A stretch of DNA of 64,000 nucleotides from Methanolobus bombayensis (GTDB lineage: Archaea; Halobacteriota; Methanosarcinia; Methanosarcinales; Methanosarcinaceae). Below are positions 55,685-64,000 of the stretch, piece after piece. Made by a program: the position numbers and the translations under genes. The notes beneath the pieces are model-generated. The model worked only from the letters and a program-made list of their open reading frames with translations, ran no database searches and was not told the DNA's origin. Within the stretch, counting starts at the first letter, position 1, and every line of letters starts with the position of its first letter. The DNA lies in contig NZ_JAGGKD010000008.1 of assembly GCF_017873415.1 (NCBI RefSeq), positions 31,558 through 95,557 of the forward strand, written 5' to 3'.

Positions 55685-56308
55685 ATGGATGCTACTTCTA
55701 CGTTGTTTGGTATTTTATACACGTTTTCAGCTTCATTGCTGTACCCGGTAATTATTATTCTCATATTACTGGTGGTATTTTCTTTGATGCTGATAGGGGA
55801 ATTCCTTTCAGAGTATGCAAAAAGACATAGAGATATTGAAAACCTTGAACTTTGCTGCAATGATGTAGGGGAACATATAAGTTCTCAGGAATTTGGAAAA
55901 GCAGCAGGTTCACTTCGAAATCTAAAACAGAACTTCATGGTCATGAGCTTTGCAGAATCTGCGGCCGGCCATCTGGAAAAGAACATGTTACCAGCCATTG
56001 AATGGCTTTCCCAGGAATACGAGATCAGGATGGCCAAAAGGCTGGAACAGACAAGGATCGTTGCAACGATCTCACCAATGCTTGGTCTTATGGGTACACT
56101 TATCCCACTGGGTCCTGCACTTATCGGTCTTTCCCAGGGTAACATCGAGCAGCTTGCAAACAATCTTATGATTGCTTTTGCTACAACCGTTATCGGTCTT
56201 TTCGCAGGAAGCATCGGTTATGTTCTTACCCAGGTCAGAAAAAGATGGTATTGGCAGGACATGGCTGACATCGATTATATCCTTGACACGCTGGAGGTTG
56301 GAGAGTGA
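55685..56308 (+). CDS. MotA/TolQ/ExbB family proton channel protein
   Basis: 207 residues. Three helices: an N-terminal one (about 13-38), then after a long cytoplasmic part the pair in TISPMLGLMGTLIPLGPALIG (about 118-138) and LANNLMIAFATTVIGLFAGSIGYVL (about 155-180). These are the TolQ/ExbB signature helices that line the proton path. In bacteria such proteins turn proton flow into mechanical force on a partner. The partner here is the DUF2149 protein, encoded with a four-base overlap. Confidence 0.9.
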   Translation: MDATSTLFGILYTFSASLLYPVIIILILLVVFSLMLIGEFLSEYAKRHRDIENLELCCNDVGEHISSQEFGKAAGSLRNLKQNFMVMSFAESAAGHLEKNMLPAIEWLSQEYEIRMAKRLEQTRIVATISPMLGLMGTLIPLGPALIGLSQGNIEQLANNLMIAFATTVIGLFAGSIGYVLTQVRKRWYWQDMADIDYILDTLEVGE

Positions 56309-56679
56309 AAGGGAGGAGAAGGTACAGGCGAACCGGACTCATAAACAATGAGGATGAACAGAACCCCTTAACCGGGGTTGCCAACCTTTTTGATATTGCC
56401 ATGGTTTTCTCAGTTGCATTACTTGTAGCACTTGTTATGTCCTACCAGATGCCTGAGCTTCTCAATCCTACGGAGGACATAACTCTTGTGAAAAACCCCG
56501 GTCAGAAAGATATGCAGATTATCATAAAGGAAGAAGGCAAACCCCTTGAAGTCCTGAACATGACCGACCAGATCGGTGGCGGCCAGGGTGAAGCTCTGGG
56601 AACTGCCTACAAACTAGCTGACGGAAGGGTTGTTTACGTACCTGAAGACGAAGAAGGAGGTAATACGACTTCAGGTTAA
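56305..56679 (+). CDS. DUF2149 protein, ExbD/TolR-like partner
   Basis: 124 residues from a GTG overlapping the ExbB-type stop. A basic N-terminus (cytoplasmic) is followed by one helix, NLFDIAMVFSVALLVALVMSY (about 27-47), with an Asp near its start. ExbD and TolR have their proton-carrying Asp in the same place. An external domain of about 75 residues follows, ending in an acidic and polar tail. By layout it is the ExbD-type half of the channel. Family DUF2149 is mainly known from methanogens. Confidence 0.8.
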   Translation: MKGRRRYRRTGLINNEDEQNPLTGVANLFDIAMVFSVALLVALVMSYQMPELLNPTEDITLVKNPGQKDMQIIIKEEGKPLEVLNMTDQIGGGQGEALGTAYKLADGRVVYVPEDEEGGNTTSG

Positions 56680-56815
56680 TTTTTTTCTTACGATTAATCA
56701 AGTATAGTTGTTTTAAATCCAATTATATTTGTTTATGTGTTATATGAGTGGTGTGCGCAAAACAAATCGGACATACTAGATGGTGGTCGATGTGATCGAA
56801 AAAGAATCAATTGGT

Positions 56816-59800
56816 ATGAATAATACAAGTTTAGTGAAAATACTAACATTTATAGGATGTATGCTGTTGTTTGCATTATTAACAACAGTAGTATCGGCTG
56901 GAAGTTATGACAACATGGAACTCGTTGCCAATACTACGAGTGACGTGGACGGTAATTTTGTTTTCACAGATGTTCCGAATGGTGAATACACAGTTATTTC
57001 CATAAATAATCTGTATTCTCCAATGACTAAAAGTTATACCTGGTATACGAATACCAGTACTCTGGAAATAGAAGGTTCTGACCATCTAATAGATCCTCTC
57101 ATAAGTAGACTTGATACTTCGGTAGATGTTGATTCAGTTCTTGCATTACTTGATAGAAATAAAATATCAGGTCTGACTTTCAAAAAGGGAAGAAGCACTA
57201 ACACTATTATAAGCAATACTACTCTTGTTTTGATGAGTCAGACAGGAGAATTAGTTGCCAGTACAATAAGCGATGAAAATGGAAATTTCAGTTTCCATGA
57301 AGTTCCAAATGGAGTTTACAGTCTTGCTTCTCTGAATAATCTTTATTCTGCAATGAGTAAAACCTTTGTTTGGTATACCAACACAAGTCAGGTTTTGGTC
57401 TCAGGATCTGATGTTTCTGTAAACCCTGTTATTAGCGGCAAGGATACATCAGTAAATATAGATTCAGTTCTCGGTTTAACTATTAAAAATAATATTTCAG
57501 GCACGACTTTTAAGAAAGGAAGAACTACCAATACTGTAATTGACAACACCACTCTTATTTTGATGAACGAGAGAGGAGAATTAATTGCTAATACAACTAG
57601 TGATGTGAATGGGCACTTCAGCTTCAGTGAGATCCCACAAGGGAATTATACTCTTGCCTCACTCAATAACCTGTATTCTTCAATGAGTACAAAACATGTA
57701 TGGTACACCAATACAAGCTATGTAGAGATTAACAATGATGATGTGTCAATAAATCCTATTATCAGCAGCAAAGATACATCTGTAGATACAGATTCAGTTC
57801 TCTACTTACTGGAAATAAGTGATATTTCAGGTACTACATTCAAGAAAGGAAAATACAGTAACAGTGTTATCAACGACACGATGGTTTTCCTGCTTAAAGA
57901 AAAATCCAGTCTGTATCCTCCGTTTGCCAACTTTTCAGTTGATACTACTAACGGAGATTGTCCTTTAACAGTGCAATTCAATGATATGTCAGAGAATGCA
58001 ACTTCATGGTACTGGGACTTTGGTGACGGGACAAATTCAACAGAGCAGAATCCTGTTCATACATATGATAGTGTCGGTTTCTTCAATGTGAAACTCAAAG
58101 CAAGTAATTCGCAAGGAAGTGATGTTGAAAGACGCATCCATCTTATTACAAGTAATCTGCCGGAAGATAACAGGACTCAACAAATACTTTTCCTTGTTAT
58201 TGGAGATGAAGAGACATTCATGGTAAAGAAGGCTGTAGAAGATATGGGTATGGATGACTGGGTGGATGTCTATGGCAGTGGGCGTGAGAACAACGTGGAA
58301 ATTCTGTACACACCTTTTGATGAAAACATCACAATGAGCAAGTATGACACTGTTTTTATCACATGGAAAGGTGGAATGAGTTTCCTCGGTGCGAATCTCA
58401 GGTCCCAGGTACATGAAATGATAAATGAGACTAATCCGGGAACTTTTGTTTACGATCACAATTATGATCTGGAAGATTTTGATAACATAAATTATGTTAA
58501 CCATACGGAACATCCGTATCTTGAAGATTACTGGATGGAACAATATGACAACAACATTGTCCGTCTGATAACCTACTTGTCAGTAGTCGATCTTTCCAGA
58601 ACTTTCGAAGAATACGATGGTTCCGTCAGAATAGAAGAACCGTCTATGACTCCAACGAATGGAATTGTTCATCCTGATGCCGGATATGAGATTTTTGAAA
58701 ATCTTGAGTCATATCTTGAATGGTATTCGGATGATGCTGGAACACACCATGTGTACAACCCTGAAAACTATACTGTAGGAATAACTTTCTTTGCAAGCCA
58801 TGATGGTGATATGTGTGATGGTGTTACCGAAGGGCTGATAACAGAACTGGAATCCAGGGGAATAAATGTCATTCCTGCATTCCGGCCGGGAACCATATAT
58901 GAAATGGAAGACGCTGAATTGTATTTCCAGGCTGATGATGAATGGAAAGCAGATGCATTCATTGATATTGGAATGGGAGTTTCAAGCATGTCATCTTCCG
59001 TATTCCACACAGAGGCTCTGCAGGAAATGAATGTTCCGGTAATAAACGGTATCCAGTATCAGGGAACTGTTGAAGAATGGGAAGAATCTGTGAGTGGTCA
59101 GGATGGCAGATTCCAGTATCAGATCCCTATCATGGAGATTGGTGGTGAGATCGAATCCATTGTTATTGGTGGAAAAGTATACAACGAAGAAATGGATGCC
59201 TGGACTTTCCAGCCCATTGACTATCAGATGGAATGGCTGGTGGACCGTACTGTTCGATGGATGGATCTTCAACGCATTGAAAATAAGGATAAGAAAGTTG
59301 CAATTATCTATTACAATCATGGAAAGCAGGAAGCTATGGTAGCAGCAAACCTTGATGTCGCACCAAGTATTCCGAACTTTTTGACTGCCATGAACGAAAG
59401 CGGTTATAATCTGGATGGAATGCAGCTTAACAGGTCCGAGTTCACTGAACTTGTTCTTCAGCAGGGACGAAACATAGGAACATGGGCTCCTGGGGAACTG
59501 GAAAAGATGGTCGAAAACTATGAAGTTGAACTTCTTCCTGTTGGAACCTATCTCGAGTGGTTCGCTGAACTGGAACCTGATGCAAGCCAGAGTGTAATTG
59601 AAACCTGGGGTGAAGCTCCGGGGGAAGGAATGGTTTATGAAAATGAATCAGGACAATACTTCGTTTTTCCGAAGATAGAGGTTGGTAATGTGCTTATTGC
59701 ACCACAGCCCACAAGGGGTCTATCCAACGATGACAGCATGTTGTATCATAATCAGTCAGTTCCGCCATCACATAATTACATTGCATTTTATCTCTGGCTG

Positions 59801-62800
59801 AACGAAGAAGTTGAAGATGAAGGATACGGTACAGATGCCATTGTTCACTTCGGACGTCACGGTACGCAGGAATGGCTTGAAGGTAAAGGTGTAGGTCTTT
59901 CAGTCAAAGAGTGCTGGCCTGCTATCCTTATACAGGATATACCAGTGGTTTATCTCTATGATGTTGGTGGCATAGGAGAAGGTATTACTGCAAAAAGAAG
60001 AGGCAATGCTGTAATGGTAGACCATCTTACAGCTCCTATTGTTAATTCCGGCCTTTACGGTAACTTTACTCTGCTTCATGATACAATGCATAATTATGAA
60101 GAGGCAGAAGGTTCTCTGAAACTAAAGTACAAGGACTCCATAATATCTTATTACGAAGACCTGAATCTCGAACAAGAGCTTGGTAACTCTTCAGAAGATT
60201 TGTATGCAATGGACAATGAATCATTTGACAATTTCATACTTTATGGTCCTGTGCATGACTATTTACATGAGATAGCAGATTCCTACATGCCTTATGGTCT
60301 TCACATTCTCGGTGAAGATATGAGTGCCGAGGGACTTATTGCAATGGTCAAGTCAATGCTTGGTAATGATTTCAGAGAGCATGTCAATGCAACCGGGCTT
60401 TGTAAAGATCCTGACGAACTGAGTCCGGCACATTCACCCAATGTTCTTGATGAATTACTGGCAGATGTTCTTGTAAATGGAACGGACCCAATGGATGTTG
60501 TTATTGAAAATTTCAATATCGACTATTCTTCCGGCCAGTATTATGCAAACACCACAAGTAGTGTAGTGGGCGAATATGGGCTATCAACTGTTAAAGATGG
60601 AAAATATGCTGTCTATGCGCTGAAAGAGGAAAATGACGGGTGGCTTACAGGAAAAGAATACATCACAGTCGAAAATGGTGAGGTTATTTCCGGAGTCCAG
60701 TTGAATCTCATAAAGAATATGACAGGAACAGCAAACCCTGAATTGGAGTATGTTCTTGATCTTCTGGAGGCAAATCCATCAGTAGAGCTATCGGGTCCTG
60801 GAGAGATTTATGGGCAGACCTATTATTCACCAATGGGATATCCTATTTTTAAAGACAATGTAACTGTCATACTCCAGCAGGATGATGATGTTATAGATGT
60901 TCAATTATCTGATTCAGCGTACAACTACTCATTTACAGGAATACCCGAGGGAGAATATGACATTACAGCGTTGTATCGTAGCAGTAGTGGAAACTGGTAT
61001 CTTAAAACCGAACATATTGAGATCAGTTCAGCCGGATCGGTCAGTTTCAATATAGACTTTGGTATGAACAAAGATAACAATGCAGGAGCAGCTCTTAACT
61101 CTCTTCTTGGTGAAGTTTCCGGGGTTTGTCTGGATGAAAGCCTGAATTTTGCAGCGAATTGTAATGTTGTTTTGATCAGACGCATGTCAGATGACCAGCT
61201 TACAGTTGTAGAGGACCTTTACAATGCAATAGAATATTCCGATGGTATTCATGAGTCTACGGATGCAGAACTGGAAAGCATGATCAATGCATTGGATGGT
61301 AAATACATAACACCGGCACTTGGAGACGACCCAACCAGAAGTCCCGATGAGGTATTACCTACAGGAAAGAATTTCTACGCATTCAACCCGAATATTGTTC
61401 CAACAAAGGAATCCTGGGAAATGGGTAAAGAGCTTGCTGAAGAGTTCCTTGAAGAATGGAAGGAAAACAATGATGGTAAGTATCCTGAAAAGGTAGGTTT
61501 TGTTCTCTGGTCCTCAGAATCCATGAGACACAAGGGTGTAATGGAATCTGAAATTATGTACCTGCTGGGAGTCAAGCCTGTATGGGGTTCATCCGGCAAG
61601 GTAGAGGATGTCGAAATTATTGATGAAGAAATTCTTGGCAGGCCCAGAATAGATGTTGTGGTCACCATGACAGGTGTGTACCGTGACAACTGGAAATGGC
61701 AGGTACAACTCATGGACAGGGCTGTGAGGCTGGCCGCCCGGGAAGAGAGTTCTTCATATGAGAACTTTGTCAAAGATCATTCTGACCAAATATACGATGC
61801 TCTTATGGATACAGGCAACTATGGTCCTGCAGAAGCCAGAGAACTTTCCATGTGCAGGCTTTTCGGTCCGGATGACGGAAGCTGGGGAGTCGGCGGGCTA
61901 ACTAACGCTGTAGATGCCAGTGGCAGCTGGGACGATGAAGAGAAACTTGCAAATCTCTATATCGACTCTCTTGGGTACGCATACGGTGATAATATATGGG
62001 CATTGAAGAATACTGAAATTTTCAGGAATGTTCTTGCAAATACAGAAGCAGTCCTGTTTAGCCGAAGCGGTAATTCCGGAAGGGGAAGCAGCAGTGTAAT
62101 TTTTGATCACACATATGAATTCTTCGGAGGATTCGGTATGGCTGTGAGAAACATATCCGGATATACACCTGAAATGTTTATTGTTAACTTGAAGGATCCT
62201 AATCTGGCTGTTACCGAGACCCTTGGGAAGTATCTTTCACGAGAACTGCGTTCACAGTACTGGAATCCGGAATATATCAAAGGTATGATGGGCCACGGTT
62301 ACACAGGTGCTGGTGAGCTTGACAGGATGCTTGAGGATTTCTGGGGACTGACGGTGATGCTTCCTGACGAAGTAACGGATGATATGTGGAATGAATTCTA
62401 TGATGTCTACGTCCAGGATAAATATGACCTTGGTCTGGATGAATGGTTCGATCAGGAAAACCCATGGGCCAAACAATCCATGGCCGCAAGGATGCTGGAA
62501 TCTGCAAGAAAAGATTACTGGGATGTCTCTGATGAGGTGATTCAGAACCTTGTGAAGGACTATGTCGAATCAGTTGTAAATAACGGTGTTACATGCTGTC
62601 ATCACACTTGTGGTAATATGCAGCTTGCTGAATTTGTACAAGGACAGATGCAGGTGGCAGGAATCAATCCGGAAGTGCAGAGACAATACAATGAATTGAT
62701 GTACGAAGCAACTCTTCAGGACAACTTTGTGCAACAGCAACAGGCTGATTCCAGTTCATTAAAAACAACAGATGACTCTCTAAACTCAGTCCAGAGAGCC

Positions 62801-63061
62801 ATGGCTAGTGGTACATCTAACCAGACTACGATGTCTGAATCCGGAGGAGCCGGGGTAAATTCTGCAAAACCTGTTGATGATTCATCAAGGTCAACCCAGG
62901 ACAGCTATGTTGAAGGCTATGAGATGACACAAGAGACGGTAAATGATGCCAATAGTGCGAACACTCCGACATTCTCAAGTTCTGATATTCTTGCATCAGT
63001 ATTCGTGCTGGGAACTGTTGGAGCTATTTATATGGGATTCTGGAGGAGAAGAAAATTCTAA
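56816..63061 (+). CDS. Secreted, membrane-anchored CobN/BchH-like protein with surface repeats and PKD domain
   Basis: 2081 residues from ATG 56816 (an upstream ATG at 56780 adds 12 polar residues before the signal peptide). Residues about 7-30 are a signal peptide ending VVSAGS. Repeats of 110 residues follow: a first copy cut short by the signal region, then copies beginning near residues 119 and 229, and a partial one near 339. A PKD domain lies at about 368-445 (WYWDFGDGTNSTEQNPVHTY). The chelatase region starts near 452 and has HFGRHGTQEWLEGKGVGLS and LPTGKNFYAFNP. It is split at about 1231-1421 by carboxypeptidase-regulatory-like beta domains. A Ser/Thr-rich spacer, one C-terminal helix (about 2057-2075) and RRRKF finish the protein. 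Cytosolic CobN has none of the surface parts. It would face outwards, next to the ExbB/ExbD-like pair. Confidence 0.88.
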   Translation: MNNTSLVKILTFIGCMLLFALLTTVVSAGSYDNMELVANTTSDVDGNFVFTDVPNGEYTVISINNLYSPMTKSYTWYTNTSTLEIEGSDHLIDPLISRLDTSVDVDSVLALLDRNKISGLTFKKGRSTNTIISNTTLVLMSQTGELVASTISDENGNFSFHEVPNGVYSLASLNNLYSAMSKTFVWYTNTSQVLVSGSDVSVNPVISGKDTSVNIDSVLGLTIKNNISGTTFKKGRTTNTVIDNTTLILMNERGELIANTTSDVNGHFSFSEIPQGNYTLASLNNLYSSMSTKHVWYTNTSYVEINNDDVSINPIISSKDTSVDTDSVLYLLEISDISGTTFKKGKYSNSVINDTMVFLLKEKSSLYPPFANFSVDTTNGDCPLTVQFNDMSENATSWYWDFGDGTNSTEQNPVHTYDSVGFFNVKLKASNSQGSDVERRIHLITSNLPEDNRTQQILFLVIGDEETFMVKKAVEDMGMDDWVDVYGSGRENNVEILYTPFDENITMSKYDTVFITWKGGMSFLGANLRSQVHEMINETNPGTFVYDHNYDLEDFDNINYVNHTEHPYLEDYWMEQYDNNIVRLITYLSVVDLSRTFEEYDGSVRIEEPSMTPTNGIVHPDAGYEIFENLESYLEWYSDDAGTHHVYNPENYTVGITFFASHDGDMCDGVTEGLITELESRGINVIPAFRPGTIYEMEDAELYFQADDEWKADAFIDIGMGVSSMSSSVFHTEALQEMNVPVINGIQYQGTVEEWEESVSGQDGRFQYQIPIMEIGGEIESIVIGGKVYNEEMDAWTFQPIDYQMEWLVDRTVRWMDLQRIENKDKKVAIIYYNHGKQEAMVAANLDVAPSIPNFLTAMNESGYNLDGMQLNRSEFTELVLQQGRNIGTWAPGELEKMVENYEVELLPVGTYLEWFAELEPDASQSVIETWGEAPGEGMVYENESGQYFVFPKIEVGNVLIAPQPTRGLSNDDSMLYHNQSVPPSHNYIAFYLWLNEEVEDEGYGTDAIVHFGRHGTQEWLEGKGVGLSVKECWPAILIQDIPVVYLYDVGGIGEGITAKRRGNAVMVDHLTAPIVNSGLYGNFTLLHDTMHNYEEAEGSLKLKYKDSIISYYEDLNLEQELGNSSEDLYAMDNESFDNFILYGPVHDYLHEIADSYMPYGLHILGEDMSAEGLIAMVKSMLGNDFREHVNATGLCKDPDELSPAHSPNVLDELLADVLVNGTDPMDVVIENFNIDYSSGQYYANTTSSVVGEYGLSTVKDGKYAVYALKEENDGWLTGKEYITVENGEVISGVQLNLIKNMTGTANPELEYVLDLLEANPSVELSGPGEIYGQTYYSPMGYPIFKDNVTVILQQDDDVIDVQLSDSAYNYSFTGIPEGEYDITALYRSSSGNWYLKTEHIEISSAGSVSFNIDFGMNKDNNAGAALNSLLGEVSGVCLDESLNFAANCNVVLIRRMSDDQLTVVEDLYNAIEYSDGIHESTDAELESMINALDGKYITPALGDDPTRSPDEVLPTGKNFYAFNPNIVPTKESWEMGKELAEEFLEEWKENNDGKYPEKVGFVLWSSESMRHKGVMESEIMYLLGVKPVWGSSGKVEDVEIIDEEILGRPRIDVVVTMTGVYRDNWKWQVQLMDRAVRLAAREESSSYENFVKDHSDQIYDALMDTGNYGPAEARELSMCRLFGPDDGSWGVGGLTNAVDASGSWDDEEKLANLYIDSLGYAYGDNIWALKNTEIFRNVLANTEAVLFSRSGNSGRGSSSVIFDHTYEFFGGFGMAVRNISGYTPEMFIVNLKDPNLAVTETLGKYLSRELRSQYWNPEYIKGMMGHGYTGAGELDRMLEDFWGLTVMLPDEVTDDMWNEFYDVYVQDKYDLGLDEWFDQENPWAKQSMAARMLESARKDYWDVSDEVIQNLVKDYVESVVNNGVTCCHHTCGNMQLAEFVQGQMQVAGINPEVQRQYNELMYEATLQDNFVQQQQADSSSLKTTDDSLNSVQRAMASGTSNQTTMSESGGAGVNSAKPVDDSSRSTQDSYVEGYEMTQETVNDANSANTPTFSSSDILASVFVLGTVGAIYMGFWRRRKF

Positions 63062-63072
63062 AGACAACAATT

Positions 63073-63098
63073 AGGCGTATTTTTACGCCTTTTTTTAC
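63073..63098 (+). terminator. Terminator of the CobN-like gene
   Basis: The stem AGGCGTA/TACGCCT (63073-63090, loop TTTT) is followed by TTTTTTT. It begins 12 bases after the stop codon. Confidence 0.8.
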
Positions 63099-63140
63099 AT
63101 TTACGAAATAATGAACAGAGTATAGAACGAGAAATATTTA

Positions 63141-63180
63141 GACACTCCCAGAAAGCCGCCAAGCAAAAAATGGGAGTGTC
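63141..63180 (+). promoter_or_regulatory. Perfect 10-base inverted repeat before the second surface gene
   Basis: GACACTCCCA (63141-63150) and TGGGAGTGTC (63171-63180) are exact complements with 20 bases between them. It lies 24 bases before the next ATG, downstream of a weak TATA-like GAAATATTTA. It may be an mRNA hairpin controlling translation or a protein-binding site. It has no cobalamin-riboswitch core. Confidence 0.5.
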
Positions 63181-63203
63181 ACAACACGTTATCGGGGGAT
63201 AAC

Positions 63204-64000
63204 ATGCAAACAAAAATGAAATCGATATTAGTATTAAGTATATTGTTAATGGTAGCACTAACAGGTGTTGCTGCAGGTTCTGAACAGAAAACAAAGATCA
63301 CTTACATAGCATATTCTGATGCTTATTCTGAGAACGAGGCACTGGAGATTGCAAGTCAGAGCTGTGATCACAGTGATCTTATCGAATACACTTTTATTGA
63401 ATATGGAAATTCAACCTATGGTGCAAGTCAGGAGTTGCTGATGGCTGCAGAGAGTGGTTTCCTTGAAACACAGGATGTCATCTTCTGTGATATGATGGGC
63501 AGCAAGACATTCAACGCCTATAACGGTACCATAAATGATAGTTTCAAGTCTGCACAGGATAATGGGGCTGAACTTTACAGTATCCGTACTAGCAGTACTC
63601 CATCCTACTTCGATTATATCATCTCAGGCGCTGCCTATCCTGATCCAATCTGTACATACTATCAGGCAATCGACACTACAGAGGAAGGAATCGAGAATGC
63701 TGAAAACTTTCTGATGTACCTCACAATGAAAAAGAGGATTACTTACATAGCATATTCTGATGCGTATTCTGAGAACGAGGCTTTTGAGCTTGCAATGCAG
63801 TCTTCCGATGAAAGTGACATGATCGAATACACTTTTATTGAATACGGTAACTCAACCTATGGTGCAAGTCAGGAGTTGCTGATGTCTGCTGAGAGTGGTT
63901 TCCTTGAAACACAGGATGTCATCTTCTGTGATATGATGGGCAGCAAGACATTCAACGCCTATAACGGTACCATAAATGATAGTTTCAAGTCTGCACAGGA
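63204..64000 (+). CDS. Secreted CobN-related repeat protein (3' end outside window)
   Basis: The frame opens at ATG 63204 after GGGGGAT and runs off the window with no stop. Signal peptide MQTKMKSILVLSILLMVALT...AAGS (about 1-26) is followed by a 147-residue unit starting ITYIAYSDAYSENEALEIA at 63297. The same unit starts again at 63738 (441 bases later) and is almost identical in DNA through to the window end. The unit resembles the N-terminal part of CobN-like proteins (compare QQILFLVIGDEETFMV in the preceding gene) and contains FIEYGNSTYGASQELL. It is probably a second surface CobN-like subunit. The repeat was likely duplicated recently. Confidence 0.75.
   Translation, partial: MQTKMKSILVLSILLMVALTGVAAGSEQKTKITYIAYSDAYSENEALEIASQSCDHSDLIEYTFIEYGNSTYGASQELLMAAESGFLETQDVIFCDMMGSKTFNAYNGTINDSFKSAQDNGAELYSIRTSSTPSYFDYIISGAAYPDPICTYYQAIDTTEEGIENAENFLMYLTMKKRITYIAYSDAYSENEAFELAMQSSDESDMIEYTFIEYGNSTYGASQELLMSAESGFLETQDVIFCDMMGSKTFNAYNGTINDSFKSAQ

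Noticed and set aside
56816..63061. Ordinary cytosolic CobN of aerobic B12 synthesis
   Set aside because: It has a signal peptide, PKD and repeat domains and a C-terminal anchor, and no CobS/CobT genes are nearby.
63141..63180. Cobalamin riboswitch before the second CobN-related gene
   Set aside because: Only a simple inverted repeat is present; the conserved multi-stem core and box sequences of that riboswitch are missing.
1..64000. CRISPR arrays, tRNA or rRNA genes
   Set aside because: No regular short direct-repeat arrays, tRNA T-loop/acceptor patterns or rRNA segments were seen while reading the intergenic regions; a covariance-model scan was not possible here.

Overview
The window is chromosomal DNA of a methylotrophic methanogen of the Methanosarcinaceae (a Methanolobus- or Methanococcoides-like organism is my best guess). 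The evidence is membrane heterodisulfide reductase HdrED, coenzyme F430 synthesis genes (cfbBCDE), a methanogenesis marker 9 protein, a DmrX-like dihydromethanopterin reductase, archaeal glycerol-1-phosphate dehydrogenase, a single MCM helicase, archaeal-type RNase P RNA and a glucosylglycerate pathway like that of Methanococcoides burtonii. TATA-box promoters and GGAGG/GGTG ribosome sites occur throughout. There are no rRNA or tRNA genes and no CRISPR array.

Layout. 1-3.3 kb: two-subunit pyruvate carboxylase (pycB end, pycA) with biotin ligase. 3.3-5.3 kb: small surface protein and TnpB element 1. 5.3-10.1 kb (minus): MCM, DUF424, two coiled-coil proteins, TrmJ-type methyltransferase. 10.4-13.7 kb: hdrE-hdrD and two DUF116 proteins. 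13.7-15.6 kb: TnpB element 2 directly downstream of the RNase P RNA gene. 15.7-18.5 kb: small membrane protein, a DUF1059 ORF that seems to start at ATA, Gdt1-type exporter, AzlCD, UspA. 18.8-24.5 kb: GOGAT-like flavoprotein, marker 9, CitG-like, DUF447 and DmrX-like genes. 24.5-28.3 kb (minus): PHP phosphoesterase, a candidate small RNA, HflX, DUF2209, tRNA-splicing endonuclease. 28.3-30 kb: TnpB element 3 beside a glyoxalase-fold gene with an in-frame amber codon. 30-38.3 kb: sugar and compatible-solute genes. 38.4-43.4 kb: F430 synthesis. 43.4-48.6 kb: DUF2150, UPF0179, EgsA, DUF63, SpoIIM, PurP. 48.7-50 kb: TnpB element 4. 50-54.6 kb: RecA-like ATPase and the information-processing run aIF2-gamma, PIN, Rpo7, Spt4, dephospho-CoA kinase, S24e, S27ae. 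55-64 kb: DUF2162 membrane protein, ExbB-like channel, ExbD-like DUF2149, a 2081-residue surface CobN-like protein and the start of a second secreted repeat protein.

The most unusual region is 55-64 kb. A CobN/BchH-type chelatase domain carries a signal peptide, surface-type repeats, a PKD domain and a C-terminal membrane anchor, and is encoded with a MotA/TolQ/ExbB proton channel and a one-helix ExbD-like partner. This reads as an ion-gradient-driven, cell-surface metal or tetrapyrrole handling machine, a possible single-membrane counterpart of TonB-ExbB-ExbD. Other items worth attention are the stem-closed C-rich small RNA near 25.3 kb, the amber codon at 29951, the non-AUG DUF1059 ORF, four TnpB elements (two of them mosaics of each other), and a palindrome in front of cfbDCB.
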